DNA of 64,000 bases from Putridiphycobacter sp045110285 (GTDB lineage Bacteria > Bacteroidota > Bacteroidia > Flavobacteriales_D > Crocinitomicaceae): NCBI GenBank assembly GCA_045110285.1, contig JBGCGA010000003.1:62001-126000 (forward strand). Reading direction: 5' to 3'. Positions 35,486 to 44,833 of the stretch are shown one piece after another. Position 1 is the stretch's first letter. Each line of letters opens with the position of its first letter. Under the pieces are notes generated by a model, which saw nothing but the letters and a program-made list of their open reading frames with translations, did no database searches and was not told where the DNA came from. The position numbers and the translations under genes were made by a program.

Positions 35486-37618
35486 ATGAAGTCAAGCATT
35501 TTACTCACATCAACTTTATTAGCACTGTCTACAATTGTTTTAGCGCAAACAAAAACGGCGCCTACACATCCTGAATTTTGTGGTCAACATCATCAACAAG
35601 AAAAAATATATGAGTCCAACCCTAGTCTAAGAATTCAAGACAGTGTTGATCAAGCAGAATTTCAACAAAATTATGAAGATTTTCTGCTTACGTATGACCC
35701 GAATGCAAGGTCTACATACACGATACCTGTTGTTGTTCACGTTGTTCACTTAAACGGGAGCGAAAATATTTCAAAGGAACAGATAGATGATGCACTAGTT
35801 AGACTAAATGAAGATTTTAACATGAGCAATCCAGATGTTGGAAATACAATTGCGGATTTCTCTGGTATTGTTGGCAATGCTGACTTTGAGTTTAAACTAG
35901 CAACAAAAGATCCTAACGGAAATTGCCATAGCGGTATTACAAGAACATTTTCAAATACAACTTATGACGTTGGACAGTCTGGTGGAAGCCATCCAATTGT
36001 AAATGCAGTTGCAGCTGAGCACGGAGTTTGGCCTCAAAATAGATACATGTCAATTTTTGTTTGTATTGACCCTATCGGAGCAGCTGGTTATACATATAAT
36101 CCGTCAAACGGATTTCCGCAAAATCAAATGCGAGGTGCCATTTTTATGAGACATGATTATATGGGTATTATAGGAACTAGTTCAAGTGGACGAAGACACA
36201 CGCTAGCGCATGAAGTTGGACATTGGCTTAACTTATCGCATTTATGGGGGTCTACTAATAGCCCGAATGTAGCTTCAAACTGTAATGTAGATGATGGTGT
36301 GAATGATACGCCAAATACAATAGGTTGGCAAAGTTGCGTGCTACAAGGGACGTCATGTGGAAGCCTTGATAACGTTCAAAATATAATGGAATATTCCTAC
36401 TGTTCAACTATGTTTACTCAGGGACAAGTTGCCCGTATGCATGCTGCTATAAACTCTAATACGGCAGGTAGAAGTAATTTAATTACAAATTCTAATCTTG
36501 CAGCAGCAGGAGTTTTAGGGCCGTCAACTGACGTGTGTGAAGCGAAATTTATATCAAACACTCAAGTGATTTGCCAAGGTCAGTCTATCGATTTTTCAGA
36601 TATTTCAGTTCATGGTATTACTGGAAGGAATTGGACATTTGCTGGAGGCTTCCCTGCTTCTTCAAGCGACTCTGTAATTACGGTTACTTACAGTTCTGCA
36701 GGAGACTACTCTGTCACTCTTGAAGTATCTAATGCTACAGGAAGCGAAACAACTACAATCACAAATTATATCAAGGTTCTGTCAGTTCCAGGAAGTTCTT
36801 TTCCATATAGTGAAGGTTTCGAAAATCTTACTGCTACTAATTTTCCTGACGACTTGTCTTTTGCTGTTGTAAATCCAGGAAATGACGAAACTTGGGAAAT
36901 TAAGAATGGAGAAGGTAGCACAGGTAGTAAATGTTTATACATAAATAACCATGCCGCTAATACTATTGATGAAGATCAGCTAATATCTGGCACTATTGAT
37001 TTAAGTGTACTGTCTTCGTCAGATGATTTGGAGATGACTTTTGACTATGCATATAGTAAAAGATTTAGCGATAATAATGAGCAATTAAGAGTTTTCGTTT
37101 CCAATAATTGTGGCATTAGCTGGTCATTGCGAAAAGTGATTCAAGGTACTATTTTGGGTAACGGAACTTTAGGAGGGCCATATACGCCGTCTGATGATGA
37201 TTGGAAGACAGTAACAATATCAAACATCAGTTCAAGCTTCTACGTCCCAGAATTTAGATATATGATTCAATTTGAAAGCGATCAAGGCAATAATATTTAT
37301 ATTGATAATATCAACCTAAGTGCTGAAGGATTTTTGTCTACTGAAGGAATAGAGCAGCAAAATCAATCCATAACGGTTTTTCCAAATCCAACAGCAAACA
37401 TATCTACGGTAGCTTTAAACGGGTACAATAACCAAGATGTGGTGATATCATTGCATGATGTAATGGGTAGAAAAATATCAGAAGTCTATGCGGGTAACAT
37501 AAGCACAGGAGCTTTTAAAACAGAAGTTAATACCGAGCTTTTGTCTGACGGATTATACTTTATTAATATTGTTAGTGAAGGTGTAAAAGCTAAAACTATT
37601 AAATTAGTTAAAGAGTAG
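35486..37618 (+). CDS. Second secreted M43-type metalloprotease with T9SS sorting domain
   Basis: A 710-residue paralog of the preceding gene. Signal peptide (about 1-20, VLAQ) and catalytic motif HEVGHWLNLSH (H242, E243, H246, H252; the usual Gly is Asn, as in many M43 members). The Met-turn lies in NIMEYSYC. A PKD-like domain, a beta domain and a T9SS sorting domain (VFPNPTANI to the end) follow. Unlike the PA-domain pair, the sorting domains of the two proteases have clearly diverged. The 3-bp gap and the terminator after this gene show they form one transcription unit. Confidence 0.93.
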   Translation: MKSSILLTSTLLALSTIVLAQTKTAPTHPEFCGQHHQQEKIYESNPSLRIQDSVDQAEFQQNYEDFLLTYDPNARSTYTIPVVVHVVHLNGSENISKEQIDDALVRLNEDFNMSNPDVGNTIADFSGIVGNADFEFKLATKDPNGNCHSGITRTFSNTTYDVGQSGGSHPIVNAVAAEHGVWPQNRYMSIFVCIDPIGAAGYTYNPSNGFPQNQMRGAIFMRHDYMGIIGTSSSGRRHTLAHEVGHWLNLSHLWGSTNSPNVASNCNVDDGVNDTPNTIGWQSCVLQGTSCGSLDNVQNIMEYSYCSTMFTQGQVARMHAAINSNTAGRSNLITNSNLAAAGVLGPSTDVCEAKFISNTQVICQGQSIDFSDISVHGITGRNWTFAGGFPASSSDSVITVTYSSAGDYSVTLEVSNATGSETTTITNYIKVLSVPGSSFPYSEGFENLTATNFPDDLSFAVVNPGNDETWEIKNGEGSTGSKCLYINNHAANTIDEDQLISGTIDLSVLSSSDDLEMTFDYAYSKRFSDNNEQLRVFVSNNCGISWSLRKVIQGTILGNGTLGGPYTPSDDDWKTVTISNISSSFYVPEFRYMIQFESDQGNNIYIDNINLSAEGFLSTEGIEQQNQSITVFPNPTANISTVALNGYNNQDVVISLHDVMGRKISEVYAGNISTGAFKTEVNTELLSDGLYFINIVSEGVKAKTIKLVKE

Positions 37619-37642
37619 CATGTACTTAATACTCTAGACAAC

Positions 37643-37674
37643 AAAAAAGGTGCTATGAAAATAGCACCTTTTTT
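37643..37674 (+). terminator. Strong terminator after the protease pair
   Basis: Perfect 14-bp stem AAAAAAGGTGCTAT/ATAGCACCTTTTTT with a GAAA tetraloop. The A and T tracts allow it to serve the convergent DUF2853 gene as well. Confidence 0.9.
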
Positions 37675-37691
37675 GTTTAAGTTTTATTTAA

Positions 37692-38033
37692 CTATTTGTA
37701 AGCACCAGCTTTACCAAAATGCTGAACTAATAAATAATAAAAAATTGCTCTGTATTTGTTCTTATTAGAACTCCCCATTGTATCAATTGCAGCAGCGATT
37801 CCTTTGTCTAAATCTGCGCTATCTTTCATTCCCAATTTTCCAATTAAAAAGTTGTTTTTCACTGTTGCTAATTCCTTAGGGTCTGTTCCCGAAACCGTTG
37901 AAGAATCAGCATTATAGATTGAAGGTCCACATCCAATAACTACTTTTTCAAATAATGTCGAATCAACATTTTTAATACCTAATTTGTCCATTTCTTTATG
38001 GTACTTTTCAATAAGTTCTGCTCTTTTGCTCAT
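37692..38033 (-). CDS. DUF2853-family protein
   Basis: A 113-residue cytosolic protein without a signal peptide. The pattern KYHKEMDKLGIKNVD, VVIGCGPSIYNAD and KNNFLIGKLGMKD matches the DUF2853 family, helical proteins of unknown function found in Bacteroidota and Proteobacteria. Monocistronic on the minus strand; its upstream region has TATCTTTA, one base off the -7 consensus. Confidence 0.85.
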   Translation of the reverse strand: MSKRAELIEKYHKEMDKLGIKNVDSTLFEKVVIGCGPSIYNADSSTVSGTDPKELATVKNNFLIGKLGMKDSADLDKGIAAAIDTMGSSNKNKYRAIFYYLLVQHFGKAGAYK

Positions 38034-38158
38034 TTTAATTTTTTTTGAATAACTGGTTAAAGATAGTAATTATTATCAATTTTATAGCTCAACAAAACAC
38101 GTAAATATACTCTATTGCGCCCACCACGTGCAGATAAATTTTGTTCAATAAGTTTTGA

Positions 38159-38166
38159 TAAATTTG
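38159..38166 (+). promoter_or_regulatory. Candidate -7 element of the uridine kinase gene
   Basis: TAAATTTG fits TAnnTTTG, 22 nt before the ATG at 38189; a TTG at 38141 is rather close for a -33 element. Confidence 0.45.
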
Positions 38167-38188
38167 CAGAGGTACAAGTAAGTGATAA

Positions 38189-38806
38189 ATGAAGAATAAA
38201 CAATTTGTAATAGGGATAACTGGAGGTAGTGGAGTCGGAAAAACTACATTGATAGATATATTGTACAAAACTTTTAAAGGTAAAATTACTACACTTTCGT
38301 TAGACAACTATTATAAGCCAAAAGAGTTGCAAATTAAGGATAAAAATGGAGTCATTAATTTTGATTTGCCCTCTGCTTTGTTTACTCAGGATTTGAAAGA
38401 AGATTTGAATGAGTTATTTAATCAAAAAGCCATTAAACAGAAGGTTTATCATTTTAACCAACCACATAAAGTTGAAGAGTACAAAATAATTAAGCCTAAA
38501 GACATTTTAATTGTTGAGGGGTTGTTCGTGATGCACTATTCCTTTATCAGAAATAAGTTGGATTATTCTGTTTATTTATCTGTAGAAGAAGAAGTTCAGA
38601 TGGACAGAAGATTAAAGAGAGACGTTCAAGAAAGAAATTACGACAGAGATGAAGTTTTATACCAATGGAAAGAACATGTTCTTCCCGCTTACAAAAGCTA
38701 TATTCAGCCATATAAAGATGTTGCAAATATTATCATTACTAATAATAAAAACTTTGATTCTAATATCGAAACCTTAATTGAAACAATTAAAAGAGAATTG
38801 AGCTAA
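38189..38806 (+). CDS. udk: Uridine kinase
   Basis: Phosphorylates uridine/cytidine to the monophosphate in pyrimidine salvage. The 205-residue P-loop kinase has GGSGVGKTT (11-19), DNYYK after the first strand, the substrate motif NFDLPSAL (family: NFDHPxAF) and IVEGLFV. A lid region carries Arg residues (RRLKRDVQERNYDRD). It ends 3 bp before the convergent 3' end of the 1293-residue protein gene. Confidence 0.9.
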   Translation: MKNKQFVIGITGGSGVGKTTLIDILYKTFKGKITTLSLDNYYKPKELQIKDKNGVINFDLPSALFTQDLKEDLNELFNQKAIKQKVYHFNQPHKVEEYKIIKPKDILIVEGLFVMHYSFIRNKLDYSVYLSVEEEVQMDRRLKRDVQERNYDRDEVLYQWKEHVLPAYKSYIQPYKDVANIIITNNKNFDSNIETLIETIKRELS

Positions 38807-38809
38807 GTT

Positions 38810-41800
38810 CTAACGCAGTAAACTCACATGTCCGATTAGGCTTTCGCGCTCTCCGTTTAAATCGACATAATGAATTTGCCATACATAGACGCCATCTTGT
38901 GCTAATTTACCACCATAATAGCCATCCCAAGCACCATCAATGTTTTCTGTTACAAAAACAACTTCTCCCCATCTATTATAAATAATCATTTCAAATTCAA
39001 CAATATTATTTGTAACCGCTTTAAAAACATTATTATAATTGTTTCCATCAGGTGTAAATGCATTCGGCACATAAATTAAAGGACTGTAAAAAATGGATAC
39101 CTCTTCTCGTGTTTTACAACCATTATTGCTAGTCAGTTCTGCGGTATAATTAAAGTTTGTTGGCGGAAACACTTCGGTTTCAGGGCAAGTTGTGCAATTA
39201 ATAAAATCTTTAGGAAACCATTCAATCGTGCCGTTTCCTTCAGCCCAAATTGGTACTAAGTCACCTTCAACTGCATACACATCAGGCGATACTGTCAGCT
39301 TAGGTAGGTCAAATACATTTACTCTAAAACCAATTGTATCAGTACATCCAATGTCATCACTCACTTCAACCGTATACCAAGTCGTTTTTGATGGTCTAAC
39401 AGAAGTACTAGCCGATAGCGGATTCGTTACCCTTACGGTAGGTGTCCAAGAATAAAATTCACCTCCGCCGGCCCACAAGCCGACTGGTTCAAATGGGCAT
39501 ACTGAGGTATCAGGTCTAATGGTAGGCATAACATCATTAACAATTACGGTAACACTGTCAGAATTTACACCACATGCATTTCCAAAACTCACAGAATATG
39601 TTGTAGTAACTTCTGGCCAAACAGTCGGGTCGAATGAAGTCAAACTACTAATATTGTAATTGGGTTGCCAATTGTATACCGTTGCACCTGACGCAATTAA
39701 TTGAGTTGTATTTCCTAAGCATATTGTTTTGTCCCCCGGAAGGCTTGGTATCGGAAGGCCCAAATCGACTTGAACAAATACATAATTGGTGTCCAAACAA
39801 CCATCAGGGGTTGTTACAAATACCTGATAAAGCGTATTGACAGGCGGACTTGCAGTGGGCGCTGCTATCGTTGAGTCATTTAGAGAATACCCAGGATTCC
39901 ACAAATATGATCCACCCCCGCTAGCGGAAATTGGTACGTCATTGCCGATACAAATATTGGTATCCCCTTCGGCGTCTGTGATCACATCATATACCCAAAC
40001 ATCAACATTTAGAGTTGTTGAACCACAAAAATCTGTAATTTCAACAGTAATTGAGGTATCAGAGTAAAGAATTCCGGTAGGAGATGACATAGCTGGATTA
40101 TTAAATAATCCTGGTGGGCTCCATAAGTAGGTGTTTCCCCCTGTAGCTACCAATTCAATTTCTGTGCCTGGACATACTGTATCTTCAACAGCATAGGCAT
40201 TATAAACAGGCAAGATAATCTCTACCTGCGTGTATGCCGTATCAGGTGTATAACAGCCATTACTGTCGGATACAATTAAAGTGACATCATAAATTCCAGG
40301 GCCAGGATATAAATGTGATGGCGCAAATGCCACTGCACTATCACCATCTCCAAAAAACCATGTAAAAGTGTTACCATTAACACTAGAATTAGTAAAATTG
40401 GTTGTGTTAGGAAGGCAAGTTACTGCAACGGGAGCTCCAACAACTGCTTCTATTTTTGACAGATCAAAAACAAAAACTGCCATATTACAATTTGATGAGC
40501 CGTTTGTTGTTGAGTATGAACCAGGAGTGGTTGGAAAAGTTCCTCCTGAGCAAGCAGCACAAACGGCATGAAATATTTTTCCTCCTTTTGAAAAACGACT
40601 AGTTCCTCCGTCAACATGATCGTTTGTTGATGCGGGGTCACCCATAAATGTGGCATATTTTAAATTAACCATGTCTTGGTCAAACAAAGCAAGGAAGAAA
40701 TTACTGCCCGAAGTTGAACTTTGGTAAGCATCAAATGTAGTTGGGAATCCATTGGTAGTGCTTGATGCTGCACTGCCATTCGGAGGTAAATTAGTATTTC
40801 CACCCCAACCGGCCACATATATTTCGTAACAATCACTTACTAAAAATGCTGTTGGAGAAATTTCTACATTTCCTGTGCTGGCGCCGAAAACAGACGACCA
40901 TTCAGTAGCATTAAGGTCATTATTTAATTTATGGATGAACTGACCACTATTTGGATTATTATATTTACCTGCCGTAACTGGATAGGCACCTTCTGTTTGA
41001 CCATATACATAGACATCATCACTCAAGTCTAATTGAACAAAATAGGATTGATCATAATCAGAAGTACCTATGTATGTTGCTTTAGGATTGGTATAGGTAG
41101 GTCCTTCCAGTTTTATCACATATCCGTCTGTGCTTCCTCCCATGTAATTAGAATTTAATTGCCCTGCGGTGAATGGAAAATTAGTACTGGTGGTACCTCC
41201 TGCCAAAAATAAATCTCCTGTTGAAGACAATTGAATTGAATTGCCAGATTCTAAACCACTTCCACCTACGTATGAGCTGTATATGATGTTTGAAAGTGTG
41301 TTATTCAGTTTTACAAAAATGGCATCTTGTGCGCCAGATAATATGGTGCTAAAGCCACCGACTATAGGGAAGTCATTTGATCCCGTTGTAGAACTTAAGA
41401 AAATTGTACCATTCGGACCTACTATCACTTCTCCTCTTAACTGATCACCATAATTGTAAGATATGGCACTACCAGCAACCGTACCATTGGGATTTGATAT
41501 TCCATCATTTGCTGAGCCTCCCAAATAAGTTCCATTTAAAATCGTACTTCCATTTGGATTAATTTTTAAAACAAATATATCAGTACCACCGTTAAAAAAT
41601 ATACCATCAACTAAGATGTTTGAGCCTCCTTGAAAGGTTGATTGGTATGCAGTAGATGCGACAGGGAAGTCCTGGGAAGCAGTTGCTCCCATTAGTACTA
41701 TTTGATTTAAATCGTTAACGATAACGCTATGTGGAGTTTCACTTTCATTTCCCCCAATGTATGTTGAAAAAAGAAGGCCAGATCCTGTTGCATTAAACTT

Positions 41801-42691
41801 CGAGATGCCAATATCTACTGGCCCACCCTGAAAACTGTTGTTTGCTAGTCCACCTTGAGTAGGATATCCAGCTCCAAATACAACTCCGGCAGCAATTGCT
41901 TGATCATTAATATCCGGGCAAGCCGTCATGCCCCAATTGTCAGCTGATGAGTTTGTATAAGATGAAAATAGCAAAACTGGATCGATTACCAGTGGAATAG
42001 CATGATCATAGTCGTTAGGCAATTCAAATGAGAGAATATTTTCTTTGAGGACATAATGACACTCAACTTCTTTTTTTAAACCATTCACAATTTGATAAGC
42101 GTAGGGTTTTCCTTCTGTAATTGTACCAAGACTTGTTGTGATTAAAACAGCTCCTTCTAAAATTTCAATAGATTCTTGTCCAGAATAACTAACTTGATAT
42201 TTTGATACATCTGCACCCGGCGCAACAATAATATCGTATTTTAGTGTTTGATTTGCTTCGTATAAATTAAGGTCAATACCAGGGTAAAGTTCTACGTAAT
42301 TTATTTGATTATAGAGTTTTAAATTTGAAACCCACCGAGTTGAATCATTGCCAAGAAAATAGTTTTCGTAATGTGGTGATGGCTTTAATTCAGTAAAGGT
42401 TGGAAGTAAATTACTACCGATAAATTGAGTTTTAACAACGTGTTTTTTGAATGCTTCGTCTTCATGATGGGCTTCACCTTCATTGTGTGCATGCGTTAAG
42501 TCACCACCATTGTGAAACTGGTAGGTAAAACCACCATTCTCAAGAAACATTTCGCCCCCTGGAGTTTTTATTAGGTATTTAACATTATTATGCCATTGTC
42601 CTTTGTTAGGTTTTATCCATATGTTTCCCTGAGCAACAACATGGGCTGCTGCTGACATCATGAGTAGGAATGGCATTAAATATTTGAACAT
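38810..42691 (-). CDS. Large SBBP/PKD surface protein with gliding-type (type B) sorting domain
   Basis: A 1293-residue exported protein. Signal peptide (about 1-20, VVAQ), an N-terminal domain of the kind found before SBBP repeats (NIWIKPNKGQWHNNVKYLI), then SBBP-type beta-propeller repeats (GSGLLFSTYIGGNESE and similar) to about residue 700. A PKD domain follows (WFFGDGDSAVAFAPSHLYP, about 760-840), then a series of Ig-like repeats with GGNTYLWSP-type motifs, and a C-terminal gliding-motility-associated domain (PNAFTPDGNNYNNVF; YNRWGEVVF). This last domain is a type B T9SS signal. Expected to be surface-attached or secreted; adhesion is an inference. Confidence 0.92.
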   Translation of the reverse strand: MFKYLMPFLLMMSAAAHVVAQGNIWIKPNKGQWHNNVKYLIKTPGGEMFLENGGFTYQFHNGGDLTHAHNEGEAHHEDEAFKKHVVKTQFIGSNLLPTFTELKPSPHYENYFLGNDSTRWVSNLKLYNQINYVELYPGIDLNLYEANQTLKYDIIVAPGADVSKYQVSYSGQESIEILEGAVLITTSLGTITEGKPYAYQIVNGLKKEVECHYVLKENILSFELPNDYDHAIPLVIDPVLLFSSYTNSSADNWGMTACPDINDQAIAAGVVFGAGYPTQGGLANNSFQGGPVDIGISKFNATGSGLLFSTYIGGNESETPHSVIVNDLNQIVLMGATASQDFPVASTAYQSTFQGGSNILVDGIFFNGGTDIFVLKINPNGSTILNGTYLGGSANDGISNPNGTVAGSAISYNYGDQLRGEVIVGPNGTIFLSSTTGSNDFPIVGGFSTILSGAQDAIFVKLNNTLSNIIYSSYVGGSGLESGNSIQLSSTGDLFLAGGTTSTNFPFTAGQLNSNYMGGSTDGYVIKLEGPTYTNPKATYIGTSDYDQSYFVQLDLSDDVYVYGQTEGAYPVTAGKYNNPNSGQFIHKLNNDLNATEWSSVFGASTGNVEISPTAFLVSDCYEIYVAGWGGNTNLPPNGSAASSTTNGFPTTFDAYQSSTSGSNFFLALFDQDMVNLKYATFMGDPASTNDHVDGGTSRFSKGGKIFHAVCAACSGGTFPTTPGSYSTTNGSSNCNMAVFVFDLSKIEAVVGAPVAVTCLPNTTNFTNSSVNGNTFTWFFGDGDSAVAFAPSHLYPGPGIYDVTLIVSDSNGCYTPDTAYTQVEIILPVYNAYAVEDTVCPGTEIELVATGGNTYLWSPPGLFNNPAMSSPTGILYSDTSITVEITDFCGSTTLNVDVWVYDVITDAEGDTNICIGNDVPISASGGGSYLWNPGYSLNDSTIAAPTASPPVNTLYQVFVTTPDGCLDTNYVFVQVDLGLPIPSLPGDKTICLGNTTQLIASGATVYNWQPNYNISSLTSFDPTVWPEVTTTYSVSFGNACGVNSDSVTVIVNDVMPTIRPDTSVCPFEPVGLWAGGGEFYSWTPTVRVTNPLSASTSVRPSKTTWYTVEVSDDIGCTDTIGFRVNVFDLPKLTVSPDVYAVEGDLVPIWAEGNGTIEWFPKDFINCTTCPETEVFPPTNFNYTAELTSNNGCKTREEVSIFYSPLIYVPNAFTPDGNNYNNVFKAVTNNIVEFEMIIYNRWGEVVFVTENIDGAWDGYYGGKLAQDGVYVWQIHYVDLNGERESLIGHVSLLR

Positions 42692-42739
42692 AGTATTCCC
42701 TCTGGTTTATAGAGACGCAATCAAGGCCAAACAGGTTGT

Positions 42740-43228
42740 CTAATCTGCTGGACTTTTTATTGTTGGTAATTCTATATGATCTTTAATTATTATGCAAGTA
42801 GGATATTTGTCGAGTAATTCTTGCTTTAATTTCTCGGCCTCCAATTTAGTTCTAAAGTTACCAACTCTCACTCTATAATTTGGAGCTAAATAATCTAAAT
42901 ACGCCTTGTGCTCTGTGTGTTGCGAAATGAAATTCGCCTTCTGACCTAAAGCAGTGGTTTTATTTTCATTAAAATATATTTGTACACGAAATCCATCTAT
43001 TCTAACTTTACTGGGATCATCCTTGTGTTTTCCTACAAATTCATTCACCTCATCCAGTTCCACACTTTTCTTGTAAGTTATCTTTCCAGGCTCTTGATTA
43101 TCAAAATTTAAAGTAGGGATAGAATCCTTTATATTAACGGTGTCATTTGCTGGAAATGATAAAGTTTTGTCTTGAGAAAAACTGATGTGCGAAAGCACTA
43201 TAGTAAGTATACAAATTGCTGTTTTCAT
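42740..43228 (-). CDS. SPOR-domain protein
   Basis: A 162-residue exported protein. With the ATG at 43228 it has a clear signal peptide (about 1-17, ISFSQ). The C-terminal half is a SPOR (peptidoglycan-binding) domain: GFRVQIYFNENK, then YRVRVGNFRTKLEAEKLKQEL. SPOR domains bind denuded glycan strands at division sites. The longer frame to 43282 would extend past the TACATTTG element, so I prefer the shorter one. It lies 48 bp ahead of the large PKD protein gene on the same strand, perhaps co-transcribed with it. Confidence 0.85.
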   Translation of the reverse strand: MKTAICILTIVLSHISFSQDKTLSFPANDTVNIKDSIPTLNFDNQEPGKITYKKSVELDEVNEFVGKHKDDPSKVRIDGFRVQIYFNENKTTALGQKANFISQHTEHKAYLDYLAPNYRVRVGNFRTKLEAEKLKQELLDKYPTCIIIKDHIELPTIKSPAD

Positions 43229-43241
43229 AATGGAATTTCTA

Positions 43242-43249
43242 CAAATGTA
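43242..43249 (-). promoter_or_regulatory. Candidate -7 element of the SPOR gene
   Basis: TACATTTG on the minus strand lies 13 nt before the ATG at 43228, giving a leader of only a few nucleotides. Confidence 0.5.
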
Positions 43250-43334
43250 ATGTTTTTTAAAATACATCATTTTTCGTGCCACAGAAGTGCTTGAGGTTTC
43301 AATATTTTTGAAACTTATTATTTCCTAAAATAAT

Positions 43335-43359
43335 TTAATTTAGAATCATTCTAAATTAA
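43335..43359. promoter_or_regulatory. 25-bp perfect palindrome ahead of the ACIII operon (candidate operator)
   Basis: Two perfect 12-nt arms (TTAATTTAGAAT and its complement) around a central C at 43347. The inner part, TTAGAAT-C-ATTCTAA, is a 7-1-7 inverted repeat like Fur/PerR-family operators. It lies 111 bp before actA and about 85 bp upstream of the SPOR promoter on the other side. It has no T tract, so it is not a terminator. The regulator is unknown. Confidence 0.6.
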
Positions 43360-43412
43360 TATTCAACCATTCAAAAAAAGCATCAAATATTAGCTTAACA
43401 TGGCTATTGTTA

Positions 43413-43420
43413 TAATTTTG
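43413..43420 (+). promoter_or_regulatory. Candidate -7 element of the ACIII operon
   Basis: TAATTTTG fits TAnnTTTG, 49 nt before the ATG at 43470; no clear TTG at -33, which could mean that an activator is needed. Confidence 0.5.
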
Positions 43421-43469
43421 TGGTCACTTAGGTAAAAATTAAGTCATTAAAAGCATTAAAATTTCGCCA

Positions 43470-44810
43470 ATGAAATTATCAAATAGACTAAAAATTAACA
43501 ACTTAAAAACGATTGCAATCGTTATAACGCTCCTGTTTTCTTTTGGAAATTCTGCTTTTTCGCAGGATGCTGCAGCAGGTGAAAAAGTGTTTAAAGCAAA
43601 CTGTGCCGCGTGTCATAAAATAGATAAAAAGTTGGTTGGTCCAGCTTTGCAAGGCATGACTGAAAGATGGGAAGAAAACTCATCAATTGAAAACATGTAT
43701 AAGTGGATTAAAAATTCTACTGCATATGCGAAATCATCAGGCGATTCTTATGCCAAAGGTTTAATTTCTGAATACAATGGAAGTATTATGCCAGCACAGG
43801 CAGTTTCGGATGAGGACATTACCAATTTGATTGAATATGTGAATACTTACACTCCACCTGTTGCTGCAGGAGGTGAAGCTGTTGATCCGGGAATGGTAAC
43901 GGCCGCTCCTCAAGAAGCTTCAAGTTGGCTATGGTGGGTGATTGCAGGCTTACTCCTAGTGGTAATTATTGCTGTTTCGGGTGTGAGTAAAGATTTAAAA
44001 AATGCTGAATTAGATAAAGAAGGAAAACCAATGAATCCTGATGAGTCATTCTTTACAACTAGTAGAAGATGGCTATGGCAAAACTTTAATGTTGTTTTCT
44101 TTTTTGCATTTGTGTCGTTAATTGGCTTACTAACTCTTGGCTTCAATGATCTTCAGCAAATTGGAGTATATGAAAACTACAGCCCAGATCAACCGATTAA
44201 GTATTCACACAAGACTCATGCAGGAAAATTAGGAATTGAGTGTAAATACTGCCATAATTCTGTAGAAAAATCAAAGTCAGCAGGTATTCCAACTGTGAAT
44301 GTTTGTATGAATTGTCATAAAGCAATTGGTGAAGGACCGGAGTATGGAACTACTGAAATTCAAAAAATTTATGATGCAGCTGGATTTGATGGTGATGTAC
44401 TCGAGTATACAGGAGAAACAGATCCAATCAGATGGGTAAAGGTTCATAACCTACCAGACCATGTATATTTCAATCACTCACAACACGTAAAAGTGGGCGG
44501 TTTAGATTGTAAACAATGTCATGGTGACATGACAAAAGAAACGGTTGGAAGAGTAATGCCTATTGAAGAATTGAATGCTCTTGAAGAAAACAAGATTAAA
44601 TTTACACGTCCGACTATGACAATGGGCTGGTGTATTGAATGTCATGGTGAAAAGGAAATTGATATTCAGTCAGCTGATAAAGGCACATACTATAACGAGA
44701 TTCATAACCGATTATTAACAGACAAAGTAACCTATCAAAAGTACAAAGAGGATGGCAAGGTAACGGTAGCGGAACTTGGCGGATGGGAATGTGCAAAATG
44801 TCATTATTAA
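43470..44810 (+). CDS. actA: Alternative complex III subunit A (multiheme cytochrome c)
   Basis: Membrane-attached electron-transfer subunit of quinol:cytochrome c oxidoreductase (alternative complex III). The 446-residue protein has a signal peptide (about 1-32), a monoheme domain (CAACH, 45-49), a membrane helix at about 150-168 and a second one at about 205-224. Five more CxxCH sites follow, starting at 258, 279, 347, 388 and 441, giving six heme sites. The last motif is only one residue from the C-terminus. It is the first gene of actABCDEF-coxB-coxA. An N-terminal monoheme domain is an addition to the pentaheme core known for ActA. Confidence 0.94.
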   Translation: MKLSNRLKINNLKTIAIVITLLFSFGNSAFSQDAAAGEKVFKANCAACHKIDKKLVGPALQGMTERWEENSSIENMYKWIKNSTAYAKSSGDSYAKGLISEYNGSIMPAQAVSDEDITNLIEYVNTYTPPVAAGGEAVDPGMVTAAPQEASSWLWWVIAGLLLVVIIAVSGVSKDLKNAELDKEGKPMNPDESFFTTSRRWLWQNFNVVFFFAFVSLIGLLTLGFNDLQQIGVYENYSPDQPIKYSHKTHAGKLGIECKYCHNSVEKSKSAGIPTVNVCMNCHKAIGEGPEYGTTEIQKIYDAAGFDGDVLEYTGETDPIRWVKVHNLPDHVYFNHSQHVKVGGLDCKQCHGDMTKETVGRVMPIEELNALEENKIKFTRPTMTMGWCIECHGEKEIDIQSADKGTYYNEIHNRLLTDKVTYQKYKEDGKVTVAELGGWECAKCHY

Positions 44811-44833
44811 TACTGATTTTAGGCTAATAGAAT

